Shown one piece after another: positions 23,510 to 34,510 of a stretch of DNA of 64,000 nt. Where the stretch lies: contig JAUKUA010000001.1 in NCBI GenBank assembly GCA_030549175.1, forward strand, positions 2,728,001 to 2,792,000, written 5' to 3'. Made by a program: the position numbers and the translations under genes. Numbering within the stretch: position 1 is the stretch's first letter; each line of letters starts with the position of its first letter. Under the pieces are notes generated by a model that made no database searches, had not been told where the DNA came from, and saw nothing but the letters and a program-made list of their open reading frames with translations. Source of the stretch: Lasiosphaeris hirsuta. Lineage: Eukaryota > Ascomycota > Sordariomycetes > Sordariales > Lasiosphaeriaceae.

Positions 23510-24355
23510 ATGGCAGCAGTTGATACGAGTCTTCTCCCGTCGCGACCTACAGGCGCGGCCGCCTCCCTCGCCGCCTCGCACGCGGCCGACCACGCCCTCA
23601 AGCTCTATGGCGGCTGGTTCTGCCCTTTTGTGCAGCGCACCTGGATCATTTTGGTCGAGAAGGGCATCGACCACCAGTACGTCGAGATCAACCCATACCA
23701 TAAAGCGCCCGAGTTCCTAGCGCTGAACCCGAGGGGGTTGGTGCCGACGCTGGCGGTGCCGCCACCGCCAGGGGGCGGGAGCGGTGTGAGGCCGCTGTAT
23801 GAGAGCAGCGTTGTATGCGAGTACCTCGACGAGGCGTATCCCGAGCAGGGCCCGCGCCTGCTGCCGGTCGGGGACGCGTATGAGCGGGCGAGGTGTCGGT
23901 TATGGATGGACCATGTGGCGTCTAGGGTAGTGCCGGGGTTCTATCGCCTGATTCAGCACACGCCCGACAAGGCCGAGAGGATTGACGAGGTGAGGAGGGG
24001 TTTTCACGAGCAGCTGAAGGCGTTTACGAGGGAGATGGACGAGGGGGGACCGTGGTTCCTCGGGCAGAGGTTTAGTCTGGTGGATGTCATGCTGGCGCCG
24101 TGGGCGAAGAGGCTGTTTTTGATTGATCACTACAAGCCTGGCGGTGTGGGGATTCCGAGGGAGGGAGAGCGTGGGGATGACGAAGAGGTGTGGGCGAGGT
24201 GGGACAGGTGGTTTGATGCCATTGTGGAGAGGCAGAGTGTCAAGGATACCTGGAGCGATGAGGCTCAGTATATCAAGGCGTATAAGCGGTACGCTGAAGA
24301 TACAACACAGTCAGAGGTTGGCAAGGCGACGAGGCAGGGCAGAAGTTTGCCCTGA
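23510..24355 (+). CDS. Glutathione S-transferase, omega-like (Cys type)
   Basis: Intronless, 281 residues. The thioredoxin-fold N-terminal domain starts near residue 31 with LYGGWFCPFVQR; Cys38 is in the position of the catalytic Cys of omega-class enzymes, which act as thiol transferases or reductases rather than classical conjugating GSTs. The cis-Pro turn (GLVPTL) and the glutathione-binding ESSVVCEYLDE follow, with a short Pro/Gly insertion (PPPPGGG) between them. The all-helical C-terminal domain runs from about residue 130 and includes FSLVDVMLAPW. Expected in the cytosol. I took the ATG at 23510 because it begins about 30 residues before the first strand, as usual; an in-frame ATG-less extension upstream is not protein-like. 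Confidence 0.88.
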   Translation: MAAVDTSLLPSRPTGAAASLAASHAADHALKLYGGWFCPFVQRTWIILVEKGIDHQYVEINPYHKAPEFLALNPRGLVPTLAVPPPPGGGSGVRPLYESSVVCEYLDEAYPEQGPRLLPVGDAYERARCRLWMDHVASRVVPGFYRLIQHTPDKAERIDEVRRGFHEQLKAFTREMDEGGPWFLGQRFSLVDVMLAPWAKRLFLIDHYKPGGVGIPREGERGDDEEVWARWDRWFDAIVERQSVKDTWSDEAQYIKAYKRYAEDTTQSEVGKATRQGRSLP

Positions 24356-25165
24356 CTTGCTGCAAATATAACATACGTGGGGCCTTTATCTACCTGTCAT
24401 CAGTGGATTCAGGTTAGAAAAAGGCCTAAAACACCACAATCAAACTGAAAGAGCACAACAGCTCGAATTATCTGATTACCAACCACTCTACCCAACGAAA
24501 CTCCATAGAGACAGAAATTCAACTACAGGCAGGCAGAGCGTGTAAGTCAGCTGAGGTCACTTGGCAGCCAGTACCCGGAAGTCGGCACAGGATCCGCGAC
24601 TGCCAAACAGCCAAGACCCTTGACGGCAACGGTGAAACATGGACCGCGCCAGAGAAAGTGGCGCTCGAAATAGAAACGATTCTCAAAGCACAAGCCCGGT
24701 TTGTTTTAGCTGCGCAGGAATAGGCGGTCAAGGAATAAGAGAGAAGTTTGAACCAGGCTGCTTCTAGTGGTGGAAAATGCGTCCAGGTACCTGCCCTCCG
24801 AGCGTGTTGTCCTAGCTGGAGGTAGCGCTTTGATGCAAGCAGCGATAGGTCTTCGTTTGTGTGGAACCTGGATTCTTGGACCGAGCTCCAACACAAACAA
24901 TTCTTTCACAAAAACACTGACAAAAACACGTTCGAAATAAAAGATGTGCCTACAAAACAGGTGCATTCTCCGTAGCTACGCAGTACTACCGGCATGAATA
25001 AGGTGCGAAGCCACCGCAAAGAGGGTGTGCACTGCTGCTACAGGCCCCGAGTTCACACAAAAAAACACATTCCTCTTTGACCTAAACATCTCTTTTTCTT
25101 GCTCCAAAGCCTTCACCGCCTCCTTTCACGCCTTCTTCCTCCTCAAAAACTCTTCTGCCGCCAAC
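24356..25165. other. Intergenic region between convergent genes
   Basis: Contains two 3' UTRs. No coding signal seen. Confidence 0.5.
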
Positions 25166-26854
25166 TCAAGCCCACTTCTCGATCTCCCGCAGCGCCCGCT
25201 CCAGCTTTCGAGAGCAGGTCGACGCCGAATGGAGCAGGTCATCCCGCGCGGGGTCCCAGTTGGCCTCGGCCACCAAACGCTCAAATCTGATAAATGAAGC
25301 GATAATGGACTCCCTCGCAGCACGGAGCTCGCTGCGGATGTCCAGGTTCTCGTCCTCGACCCAGAGTGGCCGTGCTGGGGTTCTGGGGGGCGCGAAGGCC
25401 GGGACCTGCCACGCCTGCCCGGCTGCCGCCCCGGGCTTCTGGAACTGCGCGACCCCAAACATCTCGACGCCCGGGAGGGGGAGTTGCTGGGGGGGTCGAG
25501 GTGTCCCGGTGGGGACGGGGGTTTCCGGGATGGATGCCATGCGGAGGGCCGTGGAGGGGCGGGGCGAGTAGGCAGAGCTGGCCACCGAGCTTGAGCGCCT
25601 ATGCTGCTCCCGAGGCGAAGGACGGGCCCAGAATCTAGGCGGGTACTGGGGCTGGGGTTGCTGGATGTTCTTCGAGGCGGCACTTCTCATGGGGGGAGCT
25701 GGCGACGCTATGCTGCGTATCGATCCCGCCCGAGGGCCGCGACGAGGTGGGGGCGGCATACGCCGAGCGCTCAGGGTGGATATATTTCCGGGCAATGTGG
25801 ACGGTGTGTTGCTCCTGAGGCTCGCAGCGATGGAATGGCTACGACGTGAAGGGGCACGGCGTACCGTTTTCTGTGCACCCAAGTTTCGAGCCGTCGACTC
25901 CCCAGCAATGCTGGGGGTATTTTCGGCCCGCGCGAGAAGAAAGCTAGCTTCGGAGTTCGGCGTCACAAAAAGACGCTCACTAGATCTATCTCCATCCGAG
26001 ATTGGAGGCTGTGTGGAATACCGAGCCACATCCTGGAACGGCGTCGGATGACGTTCAGCTCGAGGAGAGTGGTTGGGGATAGGGGCACCACGACCGCCAT
26101 CCAATCCCCGAGGGAAACCGCGAACCTGTTCCTGATCCTGTCGAAAGTGTCAGTCGGAGGACGATTTTAACATTTTTTTTTTCCTTGGTCGGGACATGTA
26201 GCAGCTTACATGCACATGCACTTGGCTATGCTCGCCGCCCAAGGTCTGCTCGTCCACGCCCATGTCGTCGTCGCTGCCGCTGCCATAGCCGGTCCAGGGC
26301 CCATTCCCCACCACTGCATCGCCATCATTGTCCAAGCCACCGCCGACACTGCTAGCGTCTCTGGACATGTAGTTCTGTGGCTCCCATGATGAGACTCTGA
26401 CGGCATCGGGAGGGATTCCGGGCTGCCGCCGAGGTCTTTGGTCTCTGGGTAACCTGTCGGCAGTTTTAGCTCGTTTTCCATTCAACTTTTATGAGCTGAC
26501 ATCAGAAGGTGGATAGGGTACACACATCTCGTCTTGCTCCTCATTGTTCCAAAACTGTCTGGCAATAATGCCCCAGTTGGCTACCAAGGTCTTGTGGCTC
26601 TCATACCACAGTTCCAACCGTTTACGTGCCACTTCAGGACACATGTAGATGCGGACGTAGATGTGGACGAGACCCAATAGGTCCTTCTCTCTCAGATCAA
26701 CCTGGCTGAAATTTTTAGCTCTGCCCAGCTTCGAGGTCACCTTAATCACTGGCGGCTGCTCTGAACAGCATGTACCCCTATGGTAGTAGTAGCCCCCGTA
26801 CTCGTACCGCTCGTTCCGGGGATCGGCGGCAGCATGAGGGAGTCGGCCAGACAT
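25166..26854 (-). CDS. Uncharacterised Pro/Ser/Arg-rich protein
   Basis: I do not recognise this protein. Three exons, 26854-26526, 26453-26210 and 26137-25166, total 1545 nt and 514 residues with frame kept (introns GTGTGT...GACAG and GTAAGC...GACAG). The N-terminal 110 residues look folded: aromatic and Tyr-rich start, a Cys-Cys, then a helical stretch with LVHIYVRIYM and LELWYESHKT. The middle (about 110-420) is disordered, rich in Pro, Ser, Arg and Gly. The C-terminus (about 430-514) is a charged amphipathic helix region, probably coiled coil. Start is the ATG at 26854, with a GTG-only extension beyond it. Presence of an ordered head and helical tail argues that it is a real gene; partner and role are unknown. 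Confidence 0.65.
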
Positions 26855-27968
26855 GGTACTGTTCACACTGAGCTGCTAGGGGGGGATGACGAAGCCTACA
26901 CAAATGGCAAAAAGATGATAGCTGAAATCGGGCGGCAGTTAGAGGAGAAGCACAATAAATATGCGCCCAGGTCTTTTAAGGCTTCTCGGTGACCAGGAAG
27001 AGGCTGCCCGGCCTGCGACCCCGGGAGTGGCAAAGAGGAAAGACGCTTGTCAGCCGCCGAAGCTCGGACAGATCTAGGACAATCTCGCTAATACTTGAAG
27101 AAGCAGAAGGACTCAAAGTGACCGGCCAGGTCGAAACAAGACGGGATGAAATCCGCCAGGCAGCACACTTGTCAAAGACAAGTGAATAGCACCGTAGCCA
27201 TCTCGCTGCCTATCCGAGCTTCGCAAGCTCAGCTGATTGTTTAGTGTCCGGCCGTCTGATAATTTAAACATGCCTGTGATACGTTTGATGTGCCGGGGCA
27301 ATGAAAGCTTGTGACAGCCAACACTGGCAGTTGACAAGCTGGCCGCCACAAGGTCAAGAGTCATCCCAAGCCGTCTGATGAGTTGATCATCCATGACGCC
27401 ATTTTGAATTGAAAAGTGAGCGTGATATCTTGTTGCAGTACTCTGAAAAATTGGGGTCTTGAAATGCTGTTTTGGTGATGGTGGCATCTTGGGGGGCAAT
27501 GGGGAACAATTGGCCTCATTTTCTAACTACTCAACTTGAGCACTCGCGGTTCACAAAAAGCCTCGGGATTTCATAACTACTACACTTCTAAGGCACTTGA
27601 GAATATGAATAATGTTTTTAGGTACGTTCAAAATTTCCTGGCCTTGTTCAACATTCAACTCTATGGACGCCTTCGACCTCTCAAGATAAACCCTCAGGGA
27701 GGAGATGGCTGGGCTTTAGGCACCCATCACCCGCGCCATTGAAGTCCCCTCCGAGAATGATCTGAACAGATTTCATTCGGCTACCTTACCTTGGATTTCT
27801 GGTCTTTATCGCAGAAAAGAAATCAGGAGATTGTTTAGCAATGAGTCGATTTCGATATGTTGTCACAAGCTACAAAGTATTACTACATGGTTGAGTTCAG
27901 GTCAGTCGAGGTGCCGAGGGTAGAGGACCTGCAGCCTGAGTGGAACCTTTCCCAGCCCTCGACAAGTT
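26855..27968. other. Intergenic region
   Basis: Promoter of the preceding minus-strand gene and 3' UTR of the following one. No coding signal or repeat recognised. Confidence 0.5.
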
Positions 27969-29707
27969 CTATCTTGCTTCATTCAAGTCTGGCGAATCCG
28001 TGTCCGACCAATCCGTGTCCTCCCAGTCACTCAAGCTAGCGTCTTGGTCCCCCAGAGAGCTTCCAGCGTTTGGGTCTGCAAGATCGGCGTCTTTGCCAGG
28101 CAGAGGGCTGGGAGTACCCACATCCGTTGGCAGAAGGCTCAGCGTTCGGTCGGGAACTGGGCCAGAGAAAGCCGTAGCCTGCTCGCTGGGCTCCTTCTTG
28201 GCGGCATCGGCCTCCTTGCTGGGCGATTGGCTGTAACGGGCATTGGAATAAGCACTTGGGTTTGGCAACTTGACGCGTAATTTCCTGGTTCCAGACCAGG
28301 GGATCCTGATACCCTGATTCCAGACGTCGTCCTGGCGCTTCGTTGTGCGAGCAACATCTGGTGCCGGCAGTATTGGGACTGGTTCCTTTCGCGGCTCGGA
28401 GGCCGTGCCATTCTCCTCGGGGAACTGTTCATTCCAACCGTCAATGAGTGCCGAGGTCCATGGCCTCAGTTCACGCATCGCCCAGGTTCGCACGTTTTCA
28501 AGAACGACACGCAAACTGATCAGATCCAATATTTTCGTCATGTCTCCTTCCCAGATACAATCCATTTTCTGCGCGGACGGATCAGCATGGGATATCGGAT
28601 ACACGAGGTACAGGGAAGGATACAAACAATTGTCACCCCCGAGTTGCAGGAATAAGTTACCCAGACCTTGACCGCTTGTGCGACCGTGGTCATAGTCACC
28701 ACCGGTGGGATGTGGGCGTCATCTGCCTTGGGAGCTGTGTACTTTGCCAACCGCCGAAACATCAAGATGGCGGCGGATCCCGAGTTCGCCGCTCGCACGT
28801 AACATTGCCGTGCGTCCTGGCCACCCTTCGCATGTTCGACAACGAGCCAAGGAAAGCACGCGCAGTCTGAGGGATTCTTGTGACTATTGTCTGCCCCTCG
28901 GAACTTATTGAAGGTGCTGGACTCAAGTCCCCGTCGGGTCAGGAACTCCAGAGTCTTGCATGACAAATTTCCAACAATGCTATGCCTCGGATGCCATGCA
29001 TCAGCGGCCGCACCGGATGGATCAGTGTCGTAAAAGGCGATGAATGCGGCCCAGTCGGGTGTCGGGACGATCAGGCCTGCTCGATGCTCCTCCTGGAACT
29101 GTTGCGGCGGCGCAAAGAGGGACCAGGGTCGATTGCGAGCACTTGGGGCTCCATATCAGTTTTGCTCACCCGTGGGATGGGCTACCTCGGTAAGACGACT
29201 TACACAACTGTGGACTCATAGTAGAATCTGCTGCGTGAGAGCCTTTGAACTGTCAGCTTCGTCCTTGCCAGCACACACGGGGTAGCACGACTCGGGCTGG
29301 ACGTACCCGTTCGAACTCGCCAGGTCCATGCACCTGACATGCGATGAGTCCTGTGTCAAAGGGGCCAGGAAGACGCCGCGGAAGAAAGTCTCCCACTCCG
29401 AATCGCGTCTGAGGAAAGGGCCACCTGGTAATAGTTGTTCGGCTCTCTCGGCGACATGCGAATAGCATTTGAGCGCCTCGCTCACACAGGCGCGCTCGAG
29501 ATCGGGAATGGCCACGTCCGCCTGGGGAAGCTCGTCAAAGCGACGAACCCGGTCATCGGACCAGCCTTCGAGCATGTCGGCAACGGACCAGTCCATGTCT
29601 ACAACGGTTTGCTGGAAGGCCAGGACATGCGGCGGTGGCGGCCTTCCGACCCCCGTCGGCTTTTCCCGAATAAAAATCCCATTCCCTTCGAGGTTGGATT
29701 GATGCAT
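27969..29707 (-). CDS. PD-(D/E)XK nuclease-like domain protein (fungal type)
   Basis: Belongs, by pattern, to an expanded fungal family with a PD-(D/E)XK-like nuclease fold, often linked to accessory or mobile regions. Likely four exons: about 29707-29290, a mini-exon encoding FYYESTVV near 29229-29206, about 29148-28637, and 28568-27969. The last junction is firm (GTGACA...CGCAG, restoring S-G-K-M-D-C-I-W); the first two are estimates. Landmarks are CKTLEFLTRRG, then DCACFPWLVVEHAKGG, which should carry the catalytic acidic and Glu-x-Lys-like positions (here V-E-H-A-K-G, so the Lys is offset), QCYVRAANSGSAA and IPPVVTMTTV. The C-terminal 150 residues are disordered and end in an acidic tail. 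It adjoins two NLR-related pseudogenes. I see no definite break, but the exon structure should be confirmed. Confidence 0.65.
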
Positions 29708-30148
29708 TTGGCCGGTTTTGAAATCGATCGGAGTGAGGAGGCCTTTCTTGGTGAGGATCTGAGCTGGTTCCCAGCTTTTTCAAGTCAAAAGGTAAGCCAA
29801 GAGGGACTGAAACCCCCACAGGTGTGTTGGTGGCGCAACATTGATGTCGACCCGACGACCCCCAAACACTTCCCCCCCTTGGGCCCTGGCCACGCGCAGC
29901 TAATCAGGGAGGCACAGCATGGGTGCCAAGCTGGCAGGGCTTGGTGTCCCTTGTATAACGGGCAAATTGATGCAGTGTGCAAGAGGGGAATGGGTAAATT
30001 TATCCTCGCTATGCGAGTTATGAGGGAAAGAAATTGTTGGTAACTATGTGGTGTGTAATATGTAGAAACAAAATCCTGGGGATTCCCACGGCGACTACAC
30101 CCACTATCCCCTAAATCAAATCTCCGGGAATCAGCGGCTCGAACATGG
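29708..30148. other. Intergenic region
   Basis: Short gap between two minus-strand genes. An overlapping plus-strand frame crosses it but has no protein character. Confidence 0.5.
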
Positions 30149-32030
30149 TCAGCTACCGCCATCTGAATCAGTGTCATTGGTAACATTGTCGTCCTCGTCC
30201 TCGTCCTCGTCCTCGACGTCGTCGTCGTCATCTTCATCTTTATCATCCTCGCTCAAATCTACCTCGGAATCGGTATGCCTATCCCCACTGCTAGGTGGAA
30301 TCGGCACACTCTCAGGCGTGCTGCCTGGCCGGTCGGTGATATCGTACTCGGGACCTTCGGCTACGAGTATGTGGTCAGGATGCAGCTTCTCCCTTGATCT
30401 AGCGCACTTGTAGCAGAGGTTGAAGTCGCACAAGGCACACATCAATATTCCTTCCACATCGTCACCGCGCTCGATGAGTAGGTGAATGAATGATGTCTTT
30501 GCCCCCAGTGAAGGAGGCAACATAGAACGGAACCTGGGTTTTACTACGGCTAGTATCTGCTGGCACGCCTTTGTCTAGGAGGAGAGCTCCACAAGCTTCA
30601 AGTTTCCGGTTCCTGCCGCCTGAGAGAGGGGGTTGCTGCGCCGCTCTTGACCCGGCGGCTGTCTCGGTTTTGGGATCTGCACCAGCAGCCAGCAGCATCT
30701 TGACGATGTCCGGATTGCCGAGCTTTCCCATGTGCCGGCAGCCAGCCCGATCAGATAAATTCAGCGTGGTAGCTTCTCTGACCGCGGCCGCGGCTAACAT
30801 GGCGGCGTGAAATATCTCCTCACTAGGTGGGCTCGCGGCTACGAAGAGGCTAGCGGTCGAGCCGGAACTGTTTCGGGCCGCCTCAACGAGAGCAAATATC
30901 CGACGTCATTGGCGAACATGGCCGAGGACTTCTCTGCTTCAATCCGTGAGGCTATCAAACCTTCAAGCCCCGTCATAGCTACAGCCGGCAGAGACGAGAC
31001 GTAGCTCATGTCTGGCATACCAACATCAGTCAGTATTATATACACTAGTCTTGAGGAGTAAACCAGAAATGGAGAGGCAATACATTCGCAGACGGGTAAT
31101 GTGGTTAGATAGAACGTAGCGTGCACTCACCCACGCATTCCTCGAGGCACTGTCCGTGAAGAATGCATCTGCTTTCCTCCACAGGTTGCCTTGAGCCAGC
31201 GGCGGCGTGGTGTTTTGGCCAATACACGACAGCATACGATATCAGATCATCGCGTGGTCTTAAAAGAGGTGTCTCGTCGAGCAAAAGGTAGCTCTCACAC
31301 ATCTCCTTCATCTTGTCTCTGACGCTTGGGAAGCTGAGATAGCGTAAGCACAGTCGAGCGATCTCTGTGTGGGATTCTACTACCTCCTCAGGCGAAGGAA
31401 GGCGGTGTATGTTGCGAAGAATGTCAGAACCGGACCTCGTGCTCGGAAAATGCAATGCTCAATCCAAACTGCAGTACATCCGCGCGTAGTTCATCGTAGT
31501 CAACGTCTTCGAGGTCTTTCTCGTTAGTACCGTCACTTAGCACCACGGCGAGTCCCAGCTCAAACTTGGTCAGCGGCTCAAACACAAACGACACACAGGT
31601 GAGCAAGCTTCGGGTGAAGGAGGCGACAACCGTTTTCATAAATTTTTCAGGCGTTGTATTTGCCAACGTAGCAAGTGTCTTCCTCACACCAGCTCGTGAG
31701 TTGTCCTATTGGCATTCAACAAGCCAACGCAAGACAATGTGTCCGAAGCGGTAATCAAGGGTGCGCTTTTCAAGGATCTCCCTAACTCTTTCCAAAAGGT
31801 GGAGATACACGAGTTTCTTCTCGACGAGGCGCTTCATGTTGACGCCGTAGAGGGAGTCAAAGCCCTCGGTCCACGTTTTGATACCATCTTTTGGAAATTC
31901 GGCGAGATCAATTGTCGGCCACAGCGCCAATGCCTCACCCAGTTGCTCGTCAGTGCCACTCGTCGTTGTGATGATGATTAGAATGACTTCTCCGAGGGAC
32001 CGGATCCATCGATTGTGGCGCCGATAACTC
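30149..32030 (-). pseudogene. Broken NACHT/ankyrin/ZZ (NLR-type) gene, 5' truncated
   Basis: Remains of a fungal NOD-like receptor read on the minus strand. From 32029: the post-NACHT helical region (ALALWPTIDLAEFP, FRFGH-like YRFGHIVLRWL, TPEKFMKTVVASF, FEPLTKFELGLAVVLSDGT), then the YAVVYWPKHH and SRNAWVSARYVLSNHITRL segments that precede the repeats, one weak ankyrin repeat (GNPDIVKMLLAAGADP), and a ZZ-like zinc finger with C-x2-C-x4-C-x2-C...H-x3-H near 30450-30375. It ends in an acidic Asp/Glu tail. Breaks: TAG after VECQ near 31706; a frame change near 31430; another near 31200; and further shifts near 31050-30800 and 30530. The ATP-binding P-loop half is absent. The left end of homology abuts a TTTTTTCAG acceptor-like site, then the divergent S8 pseudogene. 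Confidence 0.8.
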
Positions 32031-32050
32031 TGAAAAAATTGGTGAGGAAA

Positions 32051-32076
32051 GCAACCGACGCGGGCAACCGACGCGG
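32051..32076. repeat. Perfect 13-bp tandem duplication
   Basis: The 13-mer GCAACCGACGCGG occurs twice head to tail (32051-32063 and 32064-32076). Thirteen is not a multiple of three, so it shifts the ankyrin-subtilisin reading frame. With one copy removed, the frame V-R-K-A-T-D-A-A-V would join the ankyrin repeat. Confidence 0.9.
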
Positions 32077-32390
32077 CTGTCGCAGCAGTTGATAAACGTG
32101 GATATACCCCTCTGCACTACGCCGTTGAATATAGACACTGGAGTCCGGATGAGTATGACTATGTCAAGCTACTTCTCAAAGCGGGTGAAAGCCGAAACCT
32201 GATAAAACGCGGCAGGGCTGTACTTGACTTCTATATCGATGAAGGGCTTTCAGTCTATCAGTACCAAGTCAAGACGCGAGAAGAGTATGTCGAGCCAATG
32301 CTGGTTCTCATTCAGCCAAAGACAAAGATCAAGGCTGAAGAAGAGCGGGACCGGGCTCAGGATACTAGAAAGCGAGGTTATCGAGACTGT

Positions 32391-32447
32391 GACCGGGATC
32401 GTGACCGTGACCGTGACCGTGATCGTGATCGTGATCGCGACCGCGAC
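32391..32447 (+). repeat. Hexanucleotide repeat encoding Asp-Arg
   Basis: About nine units of GACCGT/GATCGT and close variants encode an alternating Asp-Arg stretch within the ankyrin-subtilisin pseudogene. The pattern is kept despite decay. Confidence 0.85.
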
Positions 32448-32787
32448 TCTGGCTCGGAAGCGGAGAAGGATAAACGAGATCGGAGAGAGATCGGACTCGA
32501 ATTGATATGACAGCTGCGCCTCGAGGAGAGGAGGTGAGAAAGGAAGGATTGGAAGGGGTGACGGCCCCAGCAAGCCAGAAAAGGATGGTCCAGCAGCAGA
32601 GAAAGATGGGTCTGGCGGAAGGAGCCAGGATGCTCGTTCAGGTCCACCAGAAGCTCGAGACGACAGCCAAAGGCCCAAGCCCGAAGGCCAGTCGAGGAAC
32701 AACCCAGACGATGACCCCAAGCCCCTCAAGCGGGCAACCACTATCAAGATGAAGGAGAGTTGGGACCAAAGGAAATAACTGAGGACC

Positions 32788-32807
32788 AAAAAAAAAAAAA
32801 AAAAAAA
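32788..32807. repeat. Poly-A run (20 nt)
   Basis: Twenty consecutive A residues inside the ankyrin-subtilisin pseudogene, in frame with flanking Lys-rich codons. It has no target-site duplication that I can see, so a retro-insert tail is not supported. Confidence 0.85.
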
Positions 32808-34510
32808 GCGTGAGGAGGGATCAGATGCCATGATAATAGAGTTGAAGGTCAGTACTTGCGCACACGCAACCACAATAAAGGGACAAGCTTTTTATATGTC
32901 AAGAATCCAGACGGTACGTTTATGGATTCTCAGGTCACGTCCCTTGAACAAACTAACTCGCGACCAGATATTCAGACCTCATTCGAGTATCAAGGTCTGG
33001 CTGTTGAAGCTGATGCCGAGTCCTTTGTTACGTTATTCCAAGATGTCGTCTTCGACAATGTTCTTAAATATTTTGCTTTTCCCGTTGTCTGGGTAAAAGA
33101 CTGGGCAGACAATCCTCTTCGTCCTGGGCACAAGGCAATTGTTCCTCGCGGTCAATGCGACATGCTTTTCTTCTTCGACTGGCTACGCAAAAATAAACGG
33201 TGGAACGTATCCTAAAGGTCATAGTCGAAGACAACAAGGACCCTCCACATTCAGACGAAGCCATCGAGCTGTCTCTCAGGGGCTTCGACGTCGAGGTGCT
33301 AGACTGGTGTATGTAACACCTTTCTCATCCGTCTTGGATGGCCATGGACCAGCCCAATAACTGCTTTCGAGCCGCTTCCAATACCGTTCAGCAACAGGGG
33401 AAGTACTAACGGTAGATACTTTAGGAGCAAGCCTGATCTTGACCCAGAGACAATTTGCAATTCCAGTAACGAGCTCACGATGCTGACACTACATTGGACT
33501 GGCAACAACGCGGTTCTCCGCGCTTGGGGCGACCCCGAGGGCTTACGCAAGCTCCTGAAGCTGCCACATATCAATCTGTCCGTTGATAATATAAGTTTGG
33601 ATCCAAAAGGGGAATTCAAGTATGCTCACTAAATGTTAATTATGTTACTAGACACTTGAGTCCAGAGAGCGGACGGGGCGCTACGTTACCAGCTTTCAAG
33701 AACGACTCCAAACACCCTACGCCAAGTACACACCATCCCCTGATGAGCCTGTTATCAAGGACTCGTTGCAACCAACAGCATCCACTGCAGCCGCAAGGGC
33801 AGCTGCCATGCCGCCACCACCTCTCCCAAACTCGGGTCAACGCCGCACTACTAAGCCAGGCAACCATGAACCCGGCAACCTCTCAGGCAATGCTGTTGCA
33901 CCTCAAGCTGAGCCCAAGATTCTCAAGCCTGTCAGTGCCACGGCCGGTCTTGACGGTCTGCATTCGCGAAATGGCGGCGCCGGCTCGACATCGAGCAGCA
34001 GTGCTAACTCTAACAGCAGGCCACATCGCTGGCTGATGACTACAGATGCGTTTGCACAGCGCATCGACAATGTTTGGACAAAAATTGTCAAGGCGGCGCC
34101 TGCGGCCCTTGAAGCGAGAGGCAGCCCAACCCCGGCCATGGTCGCGGCTGTCGAACCGGCCAAAGGCGTACCCCCGCGATATCATAGTAGCAATCATCGA
34201 CGATGGCGTAGATACCACGGCGGAACAGCTCATGGGGCGCGTCCTGACGGGTCGCACCTTCAGTTCCGATCACGAAAGTGATAGGACTAGACCATGGTAT
34301 GTCTCCGAGAATAGCCATGGGACCGTGATGGCAAGTATGATATGCCGCGTGTGTCCGATGGCTAGGATCTACCCGATCCGGCTCCTAACAGGAGCTAACG
34401 GTACTCCGGACCCCGAATCAGCAATCCAGGCGATCGACGCGGCGGTCGATCGTAACGTCGACATCATCTCTATGTGGTGGACAGTGACACCCCCCTGCAA
34501 ATTCGACTGA

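Larger units (their letters stand above)
32031..34510 (+). pseudogene. Broken ankyrin-subtilisin (S8) protein gene
   Basis: Remains of a large intracellular fungal protein. In order: an ankyrin repeat (RGYTPLHYAVEY...DYVKLLLKAG, 32097-32200); a charged linker with a long Asp-Arg repeat; a conserved unnamed domain (MLFFFDWLRK, HSDEAIELSL, WTGNNAVLRAWGDPEGL, 32860-33620) with conserved introns 32914-32967 and about 33310-33424; a disordered linker; and a subtilisin core with the catalytic Asp in VAIIDDGVD (about 34190) and His in ENSHGTVMASMI (about 34310). The Ser part is missing. Breaks: a 13-bp tandem duplication at the 5' edge; a frame change between 32450 and 32560; TAA at 32776-32778; shifts near 32846, 33200 and 34160; and a splice-phase clash near 33620-33652. 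No start region is present. Confidence 0.8.

Noticed and set aside
29435..30043. Plus-strand frame of 202 codons
   Set aside because: It is antisense to the first exon of the nuclease-like gene, whose reading has recognisable family motifs; the plus frame has none.
32788..32807. Poly-A tail of a retro-inserted element
   Set aside because: The run lies inside a reading frame that continues on both sides, with no target-site duplication or element sequence.
32250..32873. Minus-strand frame of 207 codons with Phe and Thr/Val runs
   Set aside because: Produced by the poly-A run and the Asp-Arg hexamers of the opposite pseudogene.
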